Both the position numbers and the translations under genes were made by a program. A model generated the notes under the pieces. The model did no database searches, had not been told where the DNA came from, and saw only the letters and a list, made by a program, of their open reading frames with translations. Positions 28,239-37,716 of a DNA stretch of 64,000 nt are shown here, piece after piece. The stretch comes from Bradyrhizobium ivorense (GTDB taxonomy: Bacteria; Pseudomonadota; Alphaproteobacteria; Rhizobiales; Xanthobacteraceae): the NCBI RefSeq assembly GCF_900696085.1, contig NZ_CAADFC020000010.1:1-64000 (forward strand). The letters run 5' to 3'. Position 1 is the stretch's first letter. The number at the start of each line of letters is the position of its first letter.

Positions 28239-28673
28239 TCACGATCGAACTCGCTCTGATCGGGGTCTGCCAAATACAAAATAGCGACTAATCGCGTAAG
28301 AGAGCAGGACGAGAAGGGGAAGGGAAAAGAGTTGCCCGGCGAGCGGCGATATCGCCAGAGCGGTCAATTTGTCCAGCAGCAGGATATTGACGAGCCAAAC
28401 GGCTGCTTGGCCAACCACAAAGGGCAGGAGAGTGGAAAGTCTCCGATTGCGAAACACCAGCCTTCCCGTGGAATGGAAACTAACACCAACGCCGCACGCG
28501 GTCGCGACCGTTACGGCAAGTTGATGAGAGTCGAACAGTAGGTAAACAAGGGCGAACAGAGCGTAGCCGAAGGCGGTGTTGACGGCACCGACGAGAACAA
28601 ATCGGACCAACGTGACCAGTGTGCGCCCGTCCCCATAGCCTGGGGCACCATCTCCCTGAACTTCACTAGCCAT
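28239..28673 (-). CDS. GtrA family four-helix membrane protein
   Basis: This 144-residue protein has four membrane segments and the GtrA family opening LVRFVLVGAVNTAFGYALF. The last segment and tail (LLSYAISRYFVFGR) match the family end. GtrA-like proteins help translocate lipid-linked sugars or take part in cell-surface polysaccharide modification. The start is uncertain: the ATG at 28673 gives a normal length, while the frame remains open to 28727. No glycosyltransferase partner lies nearby, so this copy may be orphaned by rearrangement. Confidence 0.8.
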   Translation of the reverse strand: MASEVQGDGAPGYGDGRTLVTLVRFVLVGAVNTAFGYALFALVYLLFDSHQLAVTVATACGVGVSFHSTGRLVFRNRRLSTLLPFVVGQAAVWLVNILLLDKLTALAISPLAGQLFSLPLLVLLSYAISRYFVFGRPRSERVRS

Positions 28674-30013
28674 GGCCGTCTCTCGCGCCGCCCGCAGCCA
28701 TTTCAAGAGCAGGCAACACGATTTCAAGGGGAGGCCAGGAGCGGTACACGAGCGAAACGACCTTTCCTAAGTACGAGGCGCGATTTGAACGAAGCGAGTG
28801 GCGGCAAGGTCGAGGAGTCTATGCTTGCTGATGAGTCCCTCGGTATAAGGAACGACCCCTACACATGCGCGCGCCCACCAGCCGCGTGCAAGCAAATGAT
28901 GGCCTCCAGCTCAAGTGCTCTGGCACAGTCTCGTTATATCGGACCTGGTAAGGTGACAAAGACCCGTGGCATTAATCGACGCGGTGAGTCGGCTCTGCGC
29001 AGTTCATGAAATTCGCGGTCTCCCGTTACGTCGCTGCCTCTGCACGGTCCCGATCTTTCGTCTCCGAATCATCATTTCCGTTCGCGGTTCGGCGTTTTCC
29101 GATGGAAGAGTACAGGAAAGAGAAAAGGAGTCTCCCTACCAAATTCTGGAGGGAAGGGCTGGGCGGCAAGCGTATTATTTGCCCTGAGAGCGAGCCGGCG
29201 TGAACAAAATGGAAGTCACGATGACGATTGTATCGCTAAGATATCCCGCTGCCAGCCAAGTTTTGCGTCCCCTAGGGGCAATAATCCTGCCGACCGCGCA
29301 ATCGGTTTTCTACGAAGTAGCCCTAAATAGCGATACAATTTCTTAAGCAGGATTTTCCTTCGTGTGAAGGTACAGGGAAAATAGCACGATGGCACGTGCC
29401 GACTGCAGGTCGAAGGAGGCATATCCTTACGCCAAGGAAGCAGAACCGTGGACATAGCCTCGGAGTACCTTCGCCGCGACCGGAGTACCACACAGACTAT
29501 CGAATCCTGGAAAGCACATCATCTGCGCAGCGGACCATTCGCCTGGTCCATGTCGGACTGCTCGCTTGCGCGGTGGCTATTGCGCATTCTTCAGTCGCAA
29601 GCACAGAGAGAAGTCGGACTCATTCTGAGTGCTCGGCCGATCCGCAAGGCGTTGCGAAAACTTGCGACATGCACTGCAGCAATAACAACTGAATATGCCG
29701 GGTATTCCGTTGAAACAAACGTCAGCAACATCTGCTTACATTTGGGCAGGAGAACCACCGGCACCATAACCGGCCGCCATCAGCCGTGCACACCCCTAAC
29801 TACGGTGGTAGCGCTAATTAGCATACCTTGAGCCGCCGTTACAGCCTGAACAGCATTGCACCGCAGTCCTGGAAGGCTCGCCTCGCACATCCACGTCTTT
29901 GCAGGCAGGATGTGGTGTCCCGCAGCCGTTTTTGTAGTCCTTTCTGAAGCGTTACGTGAGCGAACAAGGCTGGCCATCACGATCATTGCGTCGCTATTGG
30001 CTCGTCCAACAGA
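28674..30013. other. 1.3-kb non-coding stretch with an inverted-repeat unit
   Basis: No gene can be supported in this long gap. Frames such as 29448-29831 lack recognisable motifs and a good start. The only structured part is the 113-bp unit at 29227-29339, listed separately. Confidence 0.4.
29227..29339. repeat. 113-bp unit bounded by 12-bp perfect inverted repeats
   Basis: ATTGTATCGCTA (29227-29238) is repeated in inverse as TAGCGATACAAT (29328-29339). The 89-bp interior has no coding capacity. The design resembles a miniature inverted-repeat element or the footprint of a deleted insertion sequence, but no target duplication is obvious. A large RNA stem is another possibility. Confidence 0.45.
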
Positions 30014-31168
30014 TCACACCAGCACGCCGCTCTCACTGACGCGACGGAGGTGATAACGCGTATCCCCAAATGTGTTCTCGATCATGGCCAGCCGTTTGAA
30101 ATAGTGGCCGATCTTGGCCTCCATAGTCATACCGATCCCGCCGTGTAGTTGAATCGATTGCTGGCCGATAAATTTTCCGCTCATGCCGATCTGCATCTTT
30201 GCCGCCGCGACGGTCTTCGCACGCTCGGCCCCGTCGCCGAAATCGACCGCCATGGTTGCGAACATCGACATCGAGCGCGCCTGTTCCAGTGCAACGAACA
30301 TATCCGCAACCCGATGCTGGAGGCTCTGAAAGCTGCCGATCGGCACGCCGAACTGATTTCGCGTTTTGAGATATTCGACAGTGATCTTCAGCGATTCATC
30401 CATAGCGCCGACCGCTTCCGCGCAGAGCGCGGTGCGGGCCTCATCGACCACGCGCTCGATCAGGAGCAAAGCGTTATTGGGATCGCCGATTGCCGCGTGA
30501 GCTCCGACTTCCACGCCGGTGAAGGTGATGTCTGCGGCACGCAGGCCGTCCTGCGTGGGATAGGTTTCCTTAGTGATACCCTTGACGTTACTAGGCACGA
30601 GGAAGACGCCGATACCGGCCGTGTCGCGCTGCGCACCCTCGGTGCGCGCGGTGACGACAAGCGTGTCGGCGCTCTCACCATTGATGACGACGAATTTCTT
30701 GCCCTCGATCACCCAGCTCTGCCCCCTCTTCCTCGCCGACGTCGTGACGTCGTGAAGGTCATACCGCGAATCCTTCTCGAGCTGTGCGAAGGCAAAAGTC
30801 TTCCTGCCGTCGATGATCGGGGGGATGTGCTCCGCTCTCTGCGCGGCCGAGCCGCCATGACGCAGGAAGCCGCCGCTGATCACTACCGTTGCGAGATACG
30901 GCTCCAGCACCAACGCCTTTCCAAGCGCGTCCATCACGATCATGGCTTCCACCGCGCCGAGACCAAAGCCGCCATCCACTTCCGCGAAGGGAAGGCCCAA
31001 GAGACCCTGCTCGGCGAGCCGGCGCCAGATGTCTTGGCTCCAACCGCCCGTCTCCTTCATGTACTTCTTGCGCTGCGTGAACTGATAGCCGTCGCTGAGT
31101 AATCCATCGACAGCTTCCTTAAGCAGCCGCTGCTCCTCGGATAACTCGAAATCCATTTTTCTCGGCAT
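30014..31168 (-). CDS. acyl-CoA dehydrogenase, second gene of pair
   Basis: This 384-residue FAD-dependent acyl-CoA dehydrogenase has the usual three domains. The N-terminal helices start with MDFELSEEQRLLKEAVDGLL. The middle beta domain has FAFAQLEKDSRYD and ADITFTGVEV. The C-terminal helical domain has YLKTRNQFGVPIGSFQSLQH, then QLHGGIGMTME. It oxidises an acyl-CoA to the 2-enoyl-CoA in the cytoplasm. The sequence is of the group often paired with a second, divergent dehydrogenase, and the two may form a hetero-oligomer as in actinobacterial steroid/side-chain FadE pairs. It follows the partner gene by 109 nt. The start may be 31168 or the ATG at 31156. Confidence 0.9.
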   Translation of the reverse strand: MPRKMDFELSEEQRLLKEAVDGLLSDGYQFTQRKKYMKETGGWSQDIWRRLAEQGLLGLPFAEVDGGFGLGAVEAMIVMDALGKALVLEPYLATVVISGGFLRHGGSAAQRAEHIPPIIDGRKTFAFAQLEKDSRYDLHDVTTSARKRGQSWVIEGKKFVVINGESADTLVVTARTEGAQRDTAGIGVFLVPSNVKGITKETYPTQDGLRAADITFTGVEVGAHAAIGDPNNALLLIERVVDEARTALCAEAVGAMDESLKITVEYLKTRNQFGVPIGSFQSLQHRVADMFVALEQARSMSMFATMAVDFGDGAERAKTVAAAKMQIGMSGKFIGQQSIQLHGGIGMTMEAKIGHYFKRLAMIENTFGDTRYHLRRVSESGVLV

Positions 31169-31198
31169 CCCGTAACTGACAGGTGTTTACCCACGCGC

Positions 31199-31253
31199 GG
31201 GAAGGACGGGTTGTCCGATGCGCAGAGAGGGGCGCCCCACCCCGTCCCTTCCC
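31199..31253. other. inverted repeat between the two acyl-CoA dehydrogenase genes
   Basis: GGGAAGGACGGG (31199-31210) pairs with CCCGTCCCTTCCC (31241-31253), with one bulged C. The resulting hairpin lies in the 109-nt spacer. It could be a processing or stability element setting the ratio of the two proteins, or a partial terminator. Confidence 0.5.
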
Positions 31254-31277
31254 ACTAGAGGGCCGGAAAGGACGAAA

Positions 31278-32456
31278 TTAGAGCCCCAGCACCGCCTTCG
31301 TGATGATGTTGCGCTGGATCTCATTCGAGCCCCCGTAGATCGAGACCTTGCGGTTGTTAAAGTAGCTCTGCGCGATCCAATCCGTCGCTTCGTATGACGA
31401 ATCGGGATGCTCGCCGTAAGGCGCTGCGAACGGCCCGATCACCTCCATCAATAGCTCCGTTGTGGTCTGCTGGATTTCCGAACCCTTGATCTTGAGCACG
31501 GAAGAGGCTGGATTGGGCTTGCCCTTTTCATGCTTGGTTTCATCCGCGACGACCCGCAGCTGCGTCAGCTCCAGAGCCTTCAGCTCGACTTCACAGGCCG
31601 CCAGCCTCTCGCGGAAGGCAGGATCTTCAAGCACTGGACGGCCGCCCGACTTGAACTTCGAGGCGAGTTCCTTGATGCGGCGGAGGCGCTCCTTGGAGAC
31701 GCCGACGCGCGCAATGCCGGTGCGTTCATTGCCGAGCAGGAATTTCGCGTAGTCCCAGCCCTTGTTCTCCTCGCCGACGAGATTTTCCACGGGCACCTCG
31801 ACGTCGTCTAAGAACACCTCGTTGATCTCATGACCACCGTCGATGGTCTGGATCGGGCGCACCGTGATGCCCCTGCTCTTCATATTTACTAGGATGAAGG
31901 AGATGCCCGCCTGTTTCTTGGCGGTCGGATCGGTGCGGCAAAGGCAGAAGATCATGTCGGCATATTGGGCCAGGGTTGTCCACGTCTTCTGGCCGTTAAT
32001 GACGTACTTGTCGCCCTTTCGTTCCGCCTTGGTCTTTAGCGAAGCTAGGTCCGAGCCGGATCCTGGCTCGGAAAAACCTTGGCACCACCAATCGTCCATG
32101 TTAGCGATCCGCGGCAGATAATGTTTCTTCTGTGTCTCGCTTCCGAAAGTATAGATGACTGGCCCGACCATGGCGACGCCGAAGGCAAGTGGCACTGGCG
32201 CCGGATACATCTGCAGCTCTTCTTTGAATATGTACTGTTGCACCGAGGTCCAGCCGGTCCCGCCATACTCCTTCGGCCATTGGCTCACGCACCAACCTTT
32301 CTTGTTCAGGATGCGCCACCAAGCTACCATCTCGTCTTTGGACAGTTGCGCCCCTTCGACCAGCTTGCGTCGCATCTCCGGCGGCACGGTTTCGCGCAGG
32401 AACTGCCGAACCTCTTCTCGGAAAGCACGCTCCTCATTGGTGAATGCGAGATCCAT
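31278..32456 (-). CDS. acyl-CoA dehydrogenase, first gene of NifA-type operon
   Basis: This is a 392-residue acyl-CoA dehydrogenase. MDLAFTNEERAFREEVRQFL opens the protein. WCQGFSEPGSGSDLA and YVINGQKTWTTLAQYAD are the FAD/substrate blocks, and VSIYGGSNEIQRNIITKAV is the C-terminal signature. The start at 32456 is fixed by an ideal AGGAGG ribosome site; the open frame continues to 32702 but the extra part covers the promoter. A sigma-54 promoter (32695-32709) and a NifA site (32789-32804) lie upstream. The operon is therefore probably expressed in nitrogen-fixing conditions. The acyl substrate is unknown. Confidence 0.92.
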   Translation of the reverse strand: MDLAFTNEERAFREEVRQFLRETVPPEMRRKLVEGAQLSKDEMVAWWRILNKKGWCVSQWPKEYGGTGWTSVQQYIFKEELQMYPAPVPLAFGVAMVGPVIYTFGSETQKKHYLPRIANMDDWWCQGFSEPGSGSDLASLKTKAERKGDKYVINGQKTWTTLAQYADMIFCLCRTDPTAKKQAGISFILVNMKSRGITVRPIQTIDGGHEINEVFLDDVEVPVENLVGEENKGWDYAKFLLGNERTGIARVGVSKERLRRIKELASKFKSGGRPVLEDPAFRERLAACEVELKALELTQLRVVADETKHEKGKPNPASSVLKIKGSEIQQTTTELLMEVIGPFAAPYGEHPDSSYEATDWIAQSYFNNRKVSIYGGSNEIQRNIITKAVLGL

Positions 32457-32694
32457 AGCCTCCTCCTGTGGGCAGTTCAATATTGAGCGACGTGAATCCC
32501 GAAGAGCGGGAGTTCCGAAACGGTTACCGGCCCCTTCTTGAAGTTGAAGCTGGGTCCTCTCCCAGGGCGTCGTTTGCTTCACTCGAGACATGCTCCGGAT
32601 CAGCCGGCTGCTGGTCGCTCGCGCGTTTTGGCTCATGATGCGGCTCAGGATACACTCGATCCTTTCCGGAAGAACTTCTTGCCGATAGGCATAA

Positions 32695-32709
32695 GCAACC
32701 ATTGTGCCA
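32695..32709 (-). promoter_or_regulatory. sigma-54 (RpoN) promoter of acyl-CoA dehydrogenase operon
   Basis: Read on the minus strand the sequence is TGGCAC-AATGG-TTGC. This matches the -24/-12 consensus exactly, including the GG-N10-GC spacing. It lies about 240 nt before the ATG at 32456. Confidence 0.8.
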
Positions 32710-32788
32710 CAGACACTGAAGCGGATTGCGCATCGATCCTTTGAGCCTGCGTGGCAAATGATCGTAATGGCGACAGCTCTTGTGGCAT

Positions 32789-32804
32789 TGTCAAAAACGA
32801 GACA
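32789..32804. promoter_or_regulatory. NifA upstream activator site
   Basis: TGT-CAAAAACGAG-ACA is a perfect TGT-N10-ACA NifA site, centred about 95 bp upstream of the sigma-54 promoter at 32695-32709. That distance is typical for NifA-activated promoters. Confidence 0.75.
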
Positions 32805-32809
32805 AAGTC

Positions 32810-33596
32810 ACAACAAACAACGGCACGAATCACGCCTCCGATAGGCGGTGGTAGCAACATATGTTCTTCGAAGATCCGAGCCGAGCGATGCCAGTGGGTG
32901 AGGATGGACAACGGCAGCTTTCTCGAATTGGCTGCTCACGGCAGTCTTCCCGACGGCCACTCCACCACGCTATTATGAGTCTTCTGGAAGCAGCAGTGCT
33001 CTCGCGTTCTTGGGTGCGGCGCCCTCTCAAAGCTGGAACCATTCCATTGCAATCCGGTGCAGTTGCTCATGATCATGAAGGAACAAGGATTTGCAGTGAC
33101 CGCGATAGATGACTCGCGAGTTCGTCGAATGCGGGATTCGTCCCGCCCGCGTGGGAGTATTTGCTTGCGCATGCGCTGCTTGTGCCTCCGGCCTATCTGG
33201 ATTACCAAGCGCGATCGACGTGATCTCCTAGTCAATAAGCTGCAACAAGACATCGAGAGTCACTGTGGCGCAGTCGCACCAAGATGGGTGACGACGTTAT
33301 TTGACGCCGATTGGGAATAGTCTTAGCAATTCCCACTTCTATCGGTGAATCTGCAGGGGCTATCAAGGACTGGCGATCAGACGTATCGACATGCCATCGG
33401 CGATCACGCAGCAAGGCCGGCAGGGCTGATAACTCCGGCAACGGCATCGTGCCAATCTTCCCCAAAACGCGCTGGCTCGGGCGCAGCGTAGCCGCGTCAC
33501 ACTCGGTGTTGGGGTTACTAGATTTCGCTTCACGCCGGCGAGCAGCTATTCTTTGTCGCGCACACTACTCGTGGCCGCGGACCCAAGGCTACCTAA
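32810..33596. other. intergenic region between NifA site and IS630 element
   Basis: About 790 bases without a supported gene. A minus-strand frame near 33232-33465 begins MGKIGTMPLPELSALPALL and was considered as an IS66 TnpC start, but the match is too weak to call. Confidence 0.35.
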
Positions 33597-34761
33597 TACC
33601 AATCCGCTGAGGTGGTGACTCACGGCGGGCATTCCCAAATCAGAGGATCGATGATTCAACATGGCAACTGGAGGGAGTTGCCATGGGCCAGCCGATTGCG
33701 GTTCGAACGGATTTTGCAGCGGTTGAGGTGCGCCGGCTGGCGCGGCGGGCGAAGGACAGCGATCAGGTCCGGCGGCTTCTGGCGATCGCTGCGGTGCTCG
33801 ATGGCGCATCGCGGGCGGAGGCCGCCAAGGTCGGCGGGATGGACCGGCAGACGCTTCGCGACTGGGTGATCAGATTCAACGAGCAAGGGCCTGATGGTCT
33901 GATCAATGTTCCCGCGCCAGGTGCGCCGGCGAAGCTCAACACGGAGCACCGGGCGTTTCTGGCGCGGATCGTGGACGAAGGGCCGACCCCGCCCATCCAT
34001 GGCGTGGTGCGCTGGCGGGCCTGTGACCTGATCATGCGGCTGCATGAGGAGTTCGGCATCTCGGTGTCAGACGATACGGTCTATCGAGCCCTCAAGGACC
34101 TCGGCTTCTCACACGTCAGCGCCCGGCCGAGAGCATACAAGCAGGATCCCGAGGCGATCGAGGCATTTAAAAAAAATTCCACGCTCGCGTGGAGGAAATC
34201 CGCAGCAGCCTTGCGCCGGACACGCCGGTAGAGGTGTGGTTCCAGGATGAGATGCGGGTGGGGCAGAAGAACAAGCTCACCTATCGCTGGGCTAGAAAGG
34301 GATCGCGGCCGCGGGCCACTCACGACCAGCGCACGCAATCGACCTACCTGTTCGGTGCCGTGTGCCCGGAGCTCGGAACCGGCGCGGCACTGGTTCTGCC
34401 CTTCTGTAACAGCGAGGCCATGCAGCTTCATCTCAACGAGATCGCAAGCAAGGTCAGCCCTGGCGCCCACGCCATCGTCATCCTCGATCAGGCTGGGTGG
34501 CACGGAGCGAAGGAGCTGAAGATCCCGCACAACATCTCGCTGATGCCGTTGCCGCCGCGTTCGCCCGAGCTGAACAGCCAGGAGAATATCTGGCAGTTCA
34601 TGCGCCAAAACTGGCTGTCAAACCGCGTCTTCAAATCCTATGACAACATCGTCGATCACTGCTGTTTCGCCTGGAACACTCTCATCGATCAGCCGTGGAA
34701 GATCATGTCAATCGCGCTCCGCGATTGGGCCTACATCGGTCGATCAATTTGAGGATTGGTA
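33597..34761 (+). mobile_element. IS630 family insertion sequence, complete
   Basis: A 1.16-kb element bounded by inverted repeats: TACCAATCC at 33597-33605 and its complement GGATTGGTA at 34753-34761. The outer TA dinucleotides fit the TA target duplication of IS630 elements. Inside are two overlapping frames of one transposase. The tips and the coding region look intact, so it may be active or recently so. It is inserted between the NifA-controlled acyl-CoA dehydrogenase operon and tesB copy 1. Confidence 0.8.
33683..34752 (+). CDS. IS630 transposase made by -1 frameshift
   Basis: Frame A (33683-34231) carries the helix-turn-helix part (RRLLAIAAVLDGASRAEAAK, then VGGMDRQTLRDWVIRFNEQG). Frame B, ending at 34752, carries the DDE catalytic part. 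The Asp is in VWFQDEMRVGQ, the second Asp in IVILDQAGWH, and the Glu in PRSPELNSQENIWQF. The two homologies meet at a run of eight A (34169-34176, TTTAAAAAAAATTCC). A -1 slip there joins them precisely. Such A-runs are known programmed frameshift sites in IS630 and IS3 elements. A simple loss-of-function deletion is the alternative. Confidence 0.85.
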
Positions 34762-34997
34762 TAAGCCCTGAGCTGAGAAGTGGCGTGACGCTGGCGCCGT
34801 CACGGCGGATGTGGGCAACCGCGCCGATCGCGCGAAGTTTTTACCGTAGGAACTGTCCGCAAGCACTCGGAATCTAGCGACCACGATTCCTGCGTCGTTA
34901 GAAAGACGACTTCCCACGTGCAGAGGACGATTGCCACGGTGATCGTGCATCCGTTCGAAGCCGCTGATCATAAATCCAGTCTGACAGCATGTGAACC

Positions 34998-35846
34998 TCA
35001 GCGTCGCTCCCGCACCGAGCCCTCCTGGGCGACGGACGCAATCAGCGCACCGTCGGATCTAAAGATCAGGCCTCGCGTGAGGCCGCGGCCGGCTTGCGCG
35101 CTTGGTGAATCATGCGCATAAAGTAGCCAATCGTCGACGCGGAACCGCCGATGAAACCACATTGCGTGGTCGAGGCTCACGGCCATTATCCGCCTATCGA
35201 AGGGCGCACGGCCGTGGCGCGCGGTTACCGCATCGAGCAGCGAGTAATCGGAGGCATAGGCCAGCGCGCACATATGCAGCGCCGGCTCGTCCGGTAGCTT
35301 CTCGGCAATTCTAATCCACATATGAACGCGGCCGTCATCGACCTTCTGGCCCAGATACCGGCCAGTCTCGACCGGGCTCAGGTCGATCGCATAGTATCGG
35401 CGAATGAACTCAGGCCTTTCGACAAATGTAGGCGGCTCGAATACTTCCTTGACTGTGCATTTTTCTCGCGGCGGAACCACGGGCATTTTGGCTTGGTGGT
35501 CGAAAGCGCCCTTCTCCTCGGCATGGAAGGACATCACGATCGACAAAATTTCATTGCTACGCTGCATCGCGGTCACGCGCCTGATTGAATAGCTGTTGTC
35601 GTCGCGCAAATGCTCGACTTGAAAAATGATTGGAAAATGCGTTTCGCCAGCTTGGATAAAACAGCAGTGAAGCGAATGTGGCAGCCGGCGTTCCGCTGTT
35701 CGGCATGCCGCGACCATTGCCTGGGCGATCACTTGGCCGCCGAATAATACTCGGGCACCGCTGCCCGCGGCATTGCCGCGAAATAGGTTTCTCTCGATCG
35801 GTTCTAGATCGAGAAGGGCACGCAGGTCGAGCAGGATCTCGGACAT
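34998..35846 (-). CDS. acyl-CoA thioesterase II (TesB-like), copy 1
   Basis: This 282-residue double-hotdog thioesterase hydrolyses acyl-CoA to free acid and CoA. Typical segments are LFRGNAAGSGARVLFGGQVI, PHSLHCCFIQAG, the Asp-containing SLDHAMWFHRRFRVDDWLLY, and GRGLTRGLIFRSDGALIASV. A GGAGG ribosome site precedes the ATG at 35846. A sigma-54 promoter (36082-36096) and a perfect NifA site (36168-36183) lie upstream, tying it to the acyl-CoA dehydrogenase operon. It is a close paralogue of the gene at 45293-46153, with near-identical C-termini. Confidence 0.92.
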   Translation of the reverse strand: MSEILLDLRALLDLEPIERNLFRGNAAGSGARVLFGGQVIAQAMVAACRTAERRLPHSLHCCFIQAGETHFPIIFQVEHLRDDNSYSIRRVTAMQRSNEILSIVMSFHAEEKGAFDHQAKMPVVPPREKCTVKEVFEPPTFVERPEFIRRYYAIDLSPVETGRYLGQKVDDGRVHMWIRIAEKLPDEPALHMCALAYASDYSLLDAVTARHGRAPFDRRIMAVSLDHAMWFHRRFRVDDWLLYAHDSPSAQAGRGLTRGLIFRSDGALIASVAQEGSVRERR

Positions 35847-36081
35847 TGATGTGCCTCCAGCTCTTCAGCGACGATTACGGGCTCGACGCAGCCATAATCT
35901 ACAGTATGTCCACGTGCTCATCGAGCCGTCATGGAATGCACGGCGCTTTGTCTCGGGCTCCGTTCCGCCGTTGCCCCGTGCAGTCAGAAAGCGCGGCCTG
36001 AAGGCGCTCGTGTAACGACGAATTCATTTGAACTCTGCGGTATACCTAGCGTGCGAACGACACTATCCGTGACAATCCCCA
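35847..36081. other. 5' leader of tesB copy 1
   Basis: The 235 bases between the presumed sigma-54 start site and the ATG. No open frame or riboswitch-like structure was recognised. The long leader is similar in length to those of the other two NifA-type units in this window. Confidence 0.35.
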
Positions 36082-36096
36082 GCAATTCGCGTGCCG
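36082..36096 (-). promoter_or_regulatory. sigma-54 (RpoN) promoter of tesB copy 1
   Basis: Read on the minus strand: CGGCAC-GCGAA-TTGC. It keeps GG-N10-GC and the TTGC box, with one mismatch (C for T) at the first -24 base. It lies 236 nt upstream of the TesB start. Confidence 0.7.
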
Positions 36097-36167
36097 CCAG
36101 GATTGTGTGCATTGCTTGACGAGTCAGAATGCCCATGGGTCTTGTTCTCTCGCAGCGAACTGCTCAC

Positions 36168-36183
36168 TGTTTTGGTCCCGACA
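36168..36183. promoter_or_regulatory. NifA upstream activator site
   Basis: TGT-TTTGGTCCCG-ACA matches TGT-N10-ACA perfectly. It is 72 bp upstream of the -24 box at 36096. The remainder up to 36582 has no recognised gene. Confidence 0.72.
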
Positions 36184-36582
36184 TGTGCGTCTCCAGCTCG
36201 ACACTGGCAAGACGACAGTCCCGCGTGAAGTCACGACGGTTGCATCTCATACCGGAGTTGGCCACAGCCGCATCGAAACAATCCCGCAGACGCTCACATG
36301 AGTAAATCGAAGCGGGGCGTTGATCGTAAAACGATTAGGACTTTCAGCCGTTTGGAATTGATCCGCTGTGGACTGGAGGAGAAGACGTGTTGTATACCAG
36401 CCATGACTTCCCGCGAACAAACGGGCTGAGGCGTCCGAAGAGCTTGCCAACAAAACTCGATTTGATTTCTGACCGCGCAAGCAGCTTGAACGTTCTGGAC
36501 AGGAGTGGAGCAGCCGCCTAACTGTGCGCACAGTACAAGCTGATTAGGATACGCACGGGTCAGATCGCAGATCACTGCGGCA

Positions 36583-37716
36583 CTACCGCGCTACAAATCT
36601 AGCCAGTGCCTTGCGGTCAATTTCAATGCCGAGGCCCGGTCCGTCTGGCACTTGAACGACGCCACGGACGTGCTCGACGGGCTCAAGTAGAATTGCCTGC
36701 CGAATCGGGTGCTCTGTGCGGTCGAATTCCAGTATAGGCTCGACGGGCATCAGCGAAGGCGGTGTATGCGGCGGCAGAACAGCTAGCAGCTGGAGGGACG
36801 CTGCGATCGCGATCCCGGTGCCCCAGACGTGGGGGTTATAGCGGATGCCGAAGGCTTCCGCCATATCGGCGATTTTCTTGCATTCGGATAGACCGCCTGC
36901 AGCGCAGGTATCGGGCTGCGCAATGTCGAGCGCGTGCGTGACGAACAGCTCTCGAAAGCCGAATCGGGTAAACTCACATTCGCCGCCCGCTATCGGGATC
37001 GACAGCACCGACTTTACCGCACGATAACCGGCAATATCTTCCGGCGGAACCGGTTCCTCGAACCAGCCGATATCGTGCTGCTCAATCATTCGCCCGAGCC
37101 GGATGGCTGCAATGCTGTCATAGGCGTGATTTGCATCTATCATGATCGCCACGGTCGGCCCGATCGCTTCGCGAACAGCGCGCGTCACGGCGGCATCTTC
37201 TTGTACGCCGAAGCCGACCCGAAGCTTTAGCGCAGCAAACCCTTCGGCGACGTAGTCTGAGGCCTCTTCGGCAAGATAGTGGATTGGATCTGCTGCTGTG
37301 CGCCGATAAAGGCCGGTAGCATACGCGGTGATCTGGGTACGCTGCGCGCCGCCCAGTAGCTGATGCACCGGAGCGTCAAAATACTTGCCCTTGATGTCCC
37401 ACAATGCGATATCGATGCCCCCGAGCGCCTGAATCACAACGCCTTTCTGGCCGTGATCGCGGAGCCGCGCATAGACCATGCGCCAAAGATAGTCCGTGCG
37501 TACCGGATTTTCGCCGATCAACCATGGAGCGACGCAATCAACGACCGCGGCCGTTACCCGCGCAGGGCCATAACATTCGCCCCAGCCCACGATACCTTGA
37601 TCTGTCTGAATTTCGACCAACATGGCCGTGCGGGTGTCATACCAACCTCGCGAACACGCAAGCGCTTCTGAGAGCTCTGCTTGAAGAATGTGGGTGCGAA
37701 CCGCCATTATCTTCAT
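36583..37716 (-). CDS. mandelate racemase/muconate lactonising enzyme (enolase superfamily)
   Basis: This is a 377-residue enolase-superfamily enzyme. Catalytic positions are Lys164-x-Arg166 (ALKLRVGFG), the Mg ligands Asp194 (MIDANHAYD), Glu220 (WFEEPVPPED) and Glu246 (AGGECE), and His296 (NPHVWGTG). The K-x-R and His pairing is that of acid-sugar dehydratases and mandelate racemase-like members, which abstract the proton next to a carboxylate. No specific sugar acid can be named. The ATG at 37716 has GAGAGA upstream. It stands alone between long gaps. A weak GG-N10-GC element overlaps its start region but its -12 box is poor. Confidence 0.88.
   Translation of the reverse strand: MKIMAVRTHILQAELSEALACSRGWYDTRTAMLVEIQTDQGIVGWGECYGPARVTAAVVDCVAPWLIGENPVRTDYLWRMVYARLRDHGQKGVVIQALGGIDIALWDIKGKYFDAPVHQLLGGAQRTQITAYATGLYRRTAADPIHYLAEEASDYVAEGFAALKLRVGFGVQEDAAVTRAVREAIGPTVAIMIDANHAYDSIAAIRLGRMIEQHDIGWFEEPVPPEDIAGYRAVKSVLSIPIAGGECEFTRFGFRELFVTHALDIAQPDTCAAGGLSECKKIADMAEAFGIRYNPHVWGTGIAIAASLQLLAVLPPHTPPSLMPVEPILEFDRTEHPIRQAILLEPVEHVRGVVQVPDGPGLGIEIDRKALARFVAR

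Noticed and set aside
29278..29292. Minus-strand CGGCAG-N5-TTGC sequence
   Set aside because: It has a mismatch in the -24 box, no upstream TGT-N10-ACA, and the nearest downstream gene is 600 bp away.
30149..31102. 317-codon plus-strand open frame
   Set aside because: It lies wholly inside the acyl-CoA dehydrogenase gene on the other strand; it is a high-GC shadow frame.
33232..33465. Possible IS66 TnpC start on the minus strand
   Set aside because: Only a handful of residues resemble TnpC (MPL...LSALPA), and no further TnpC sequence follows.
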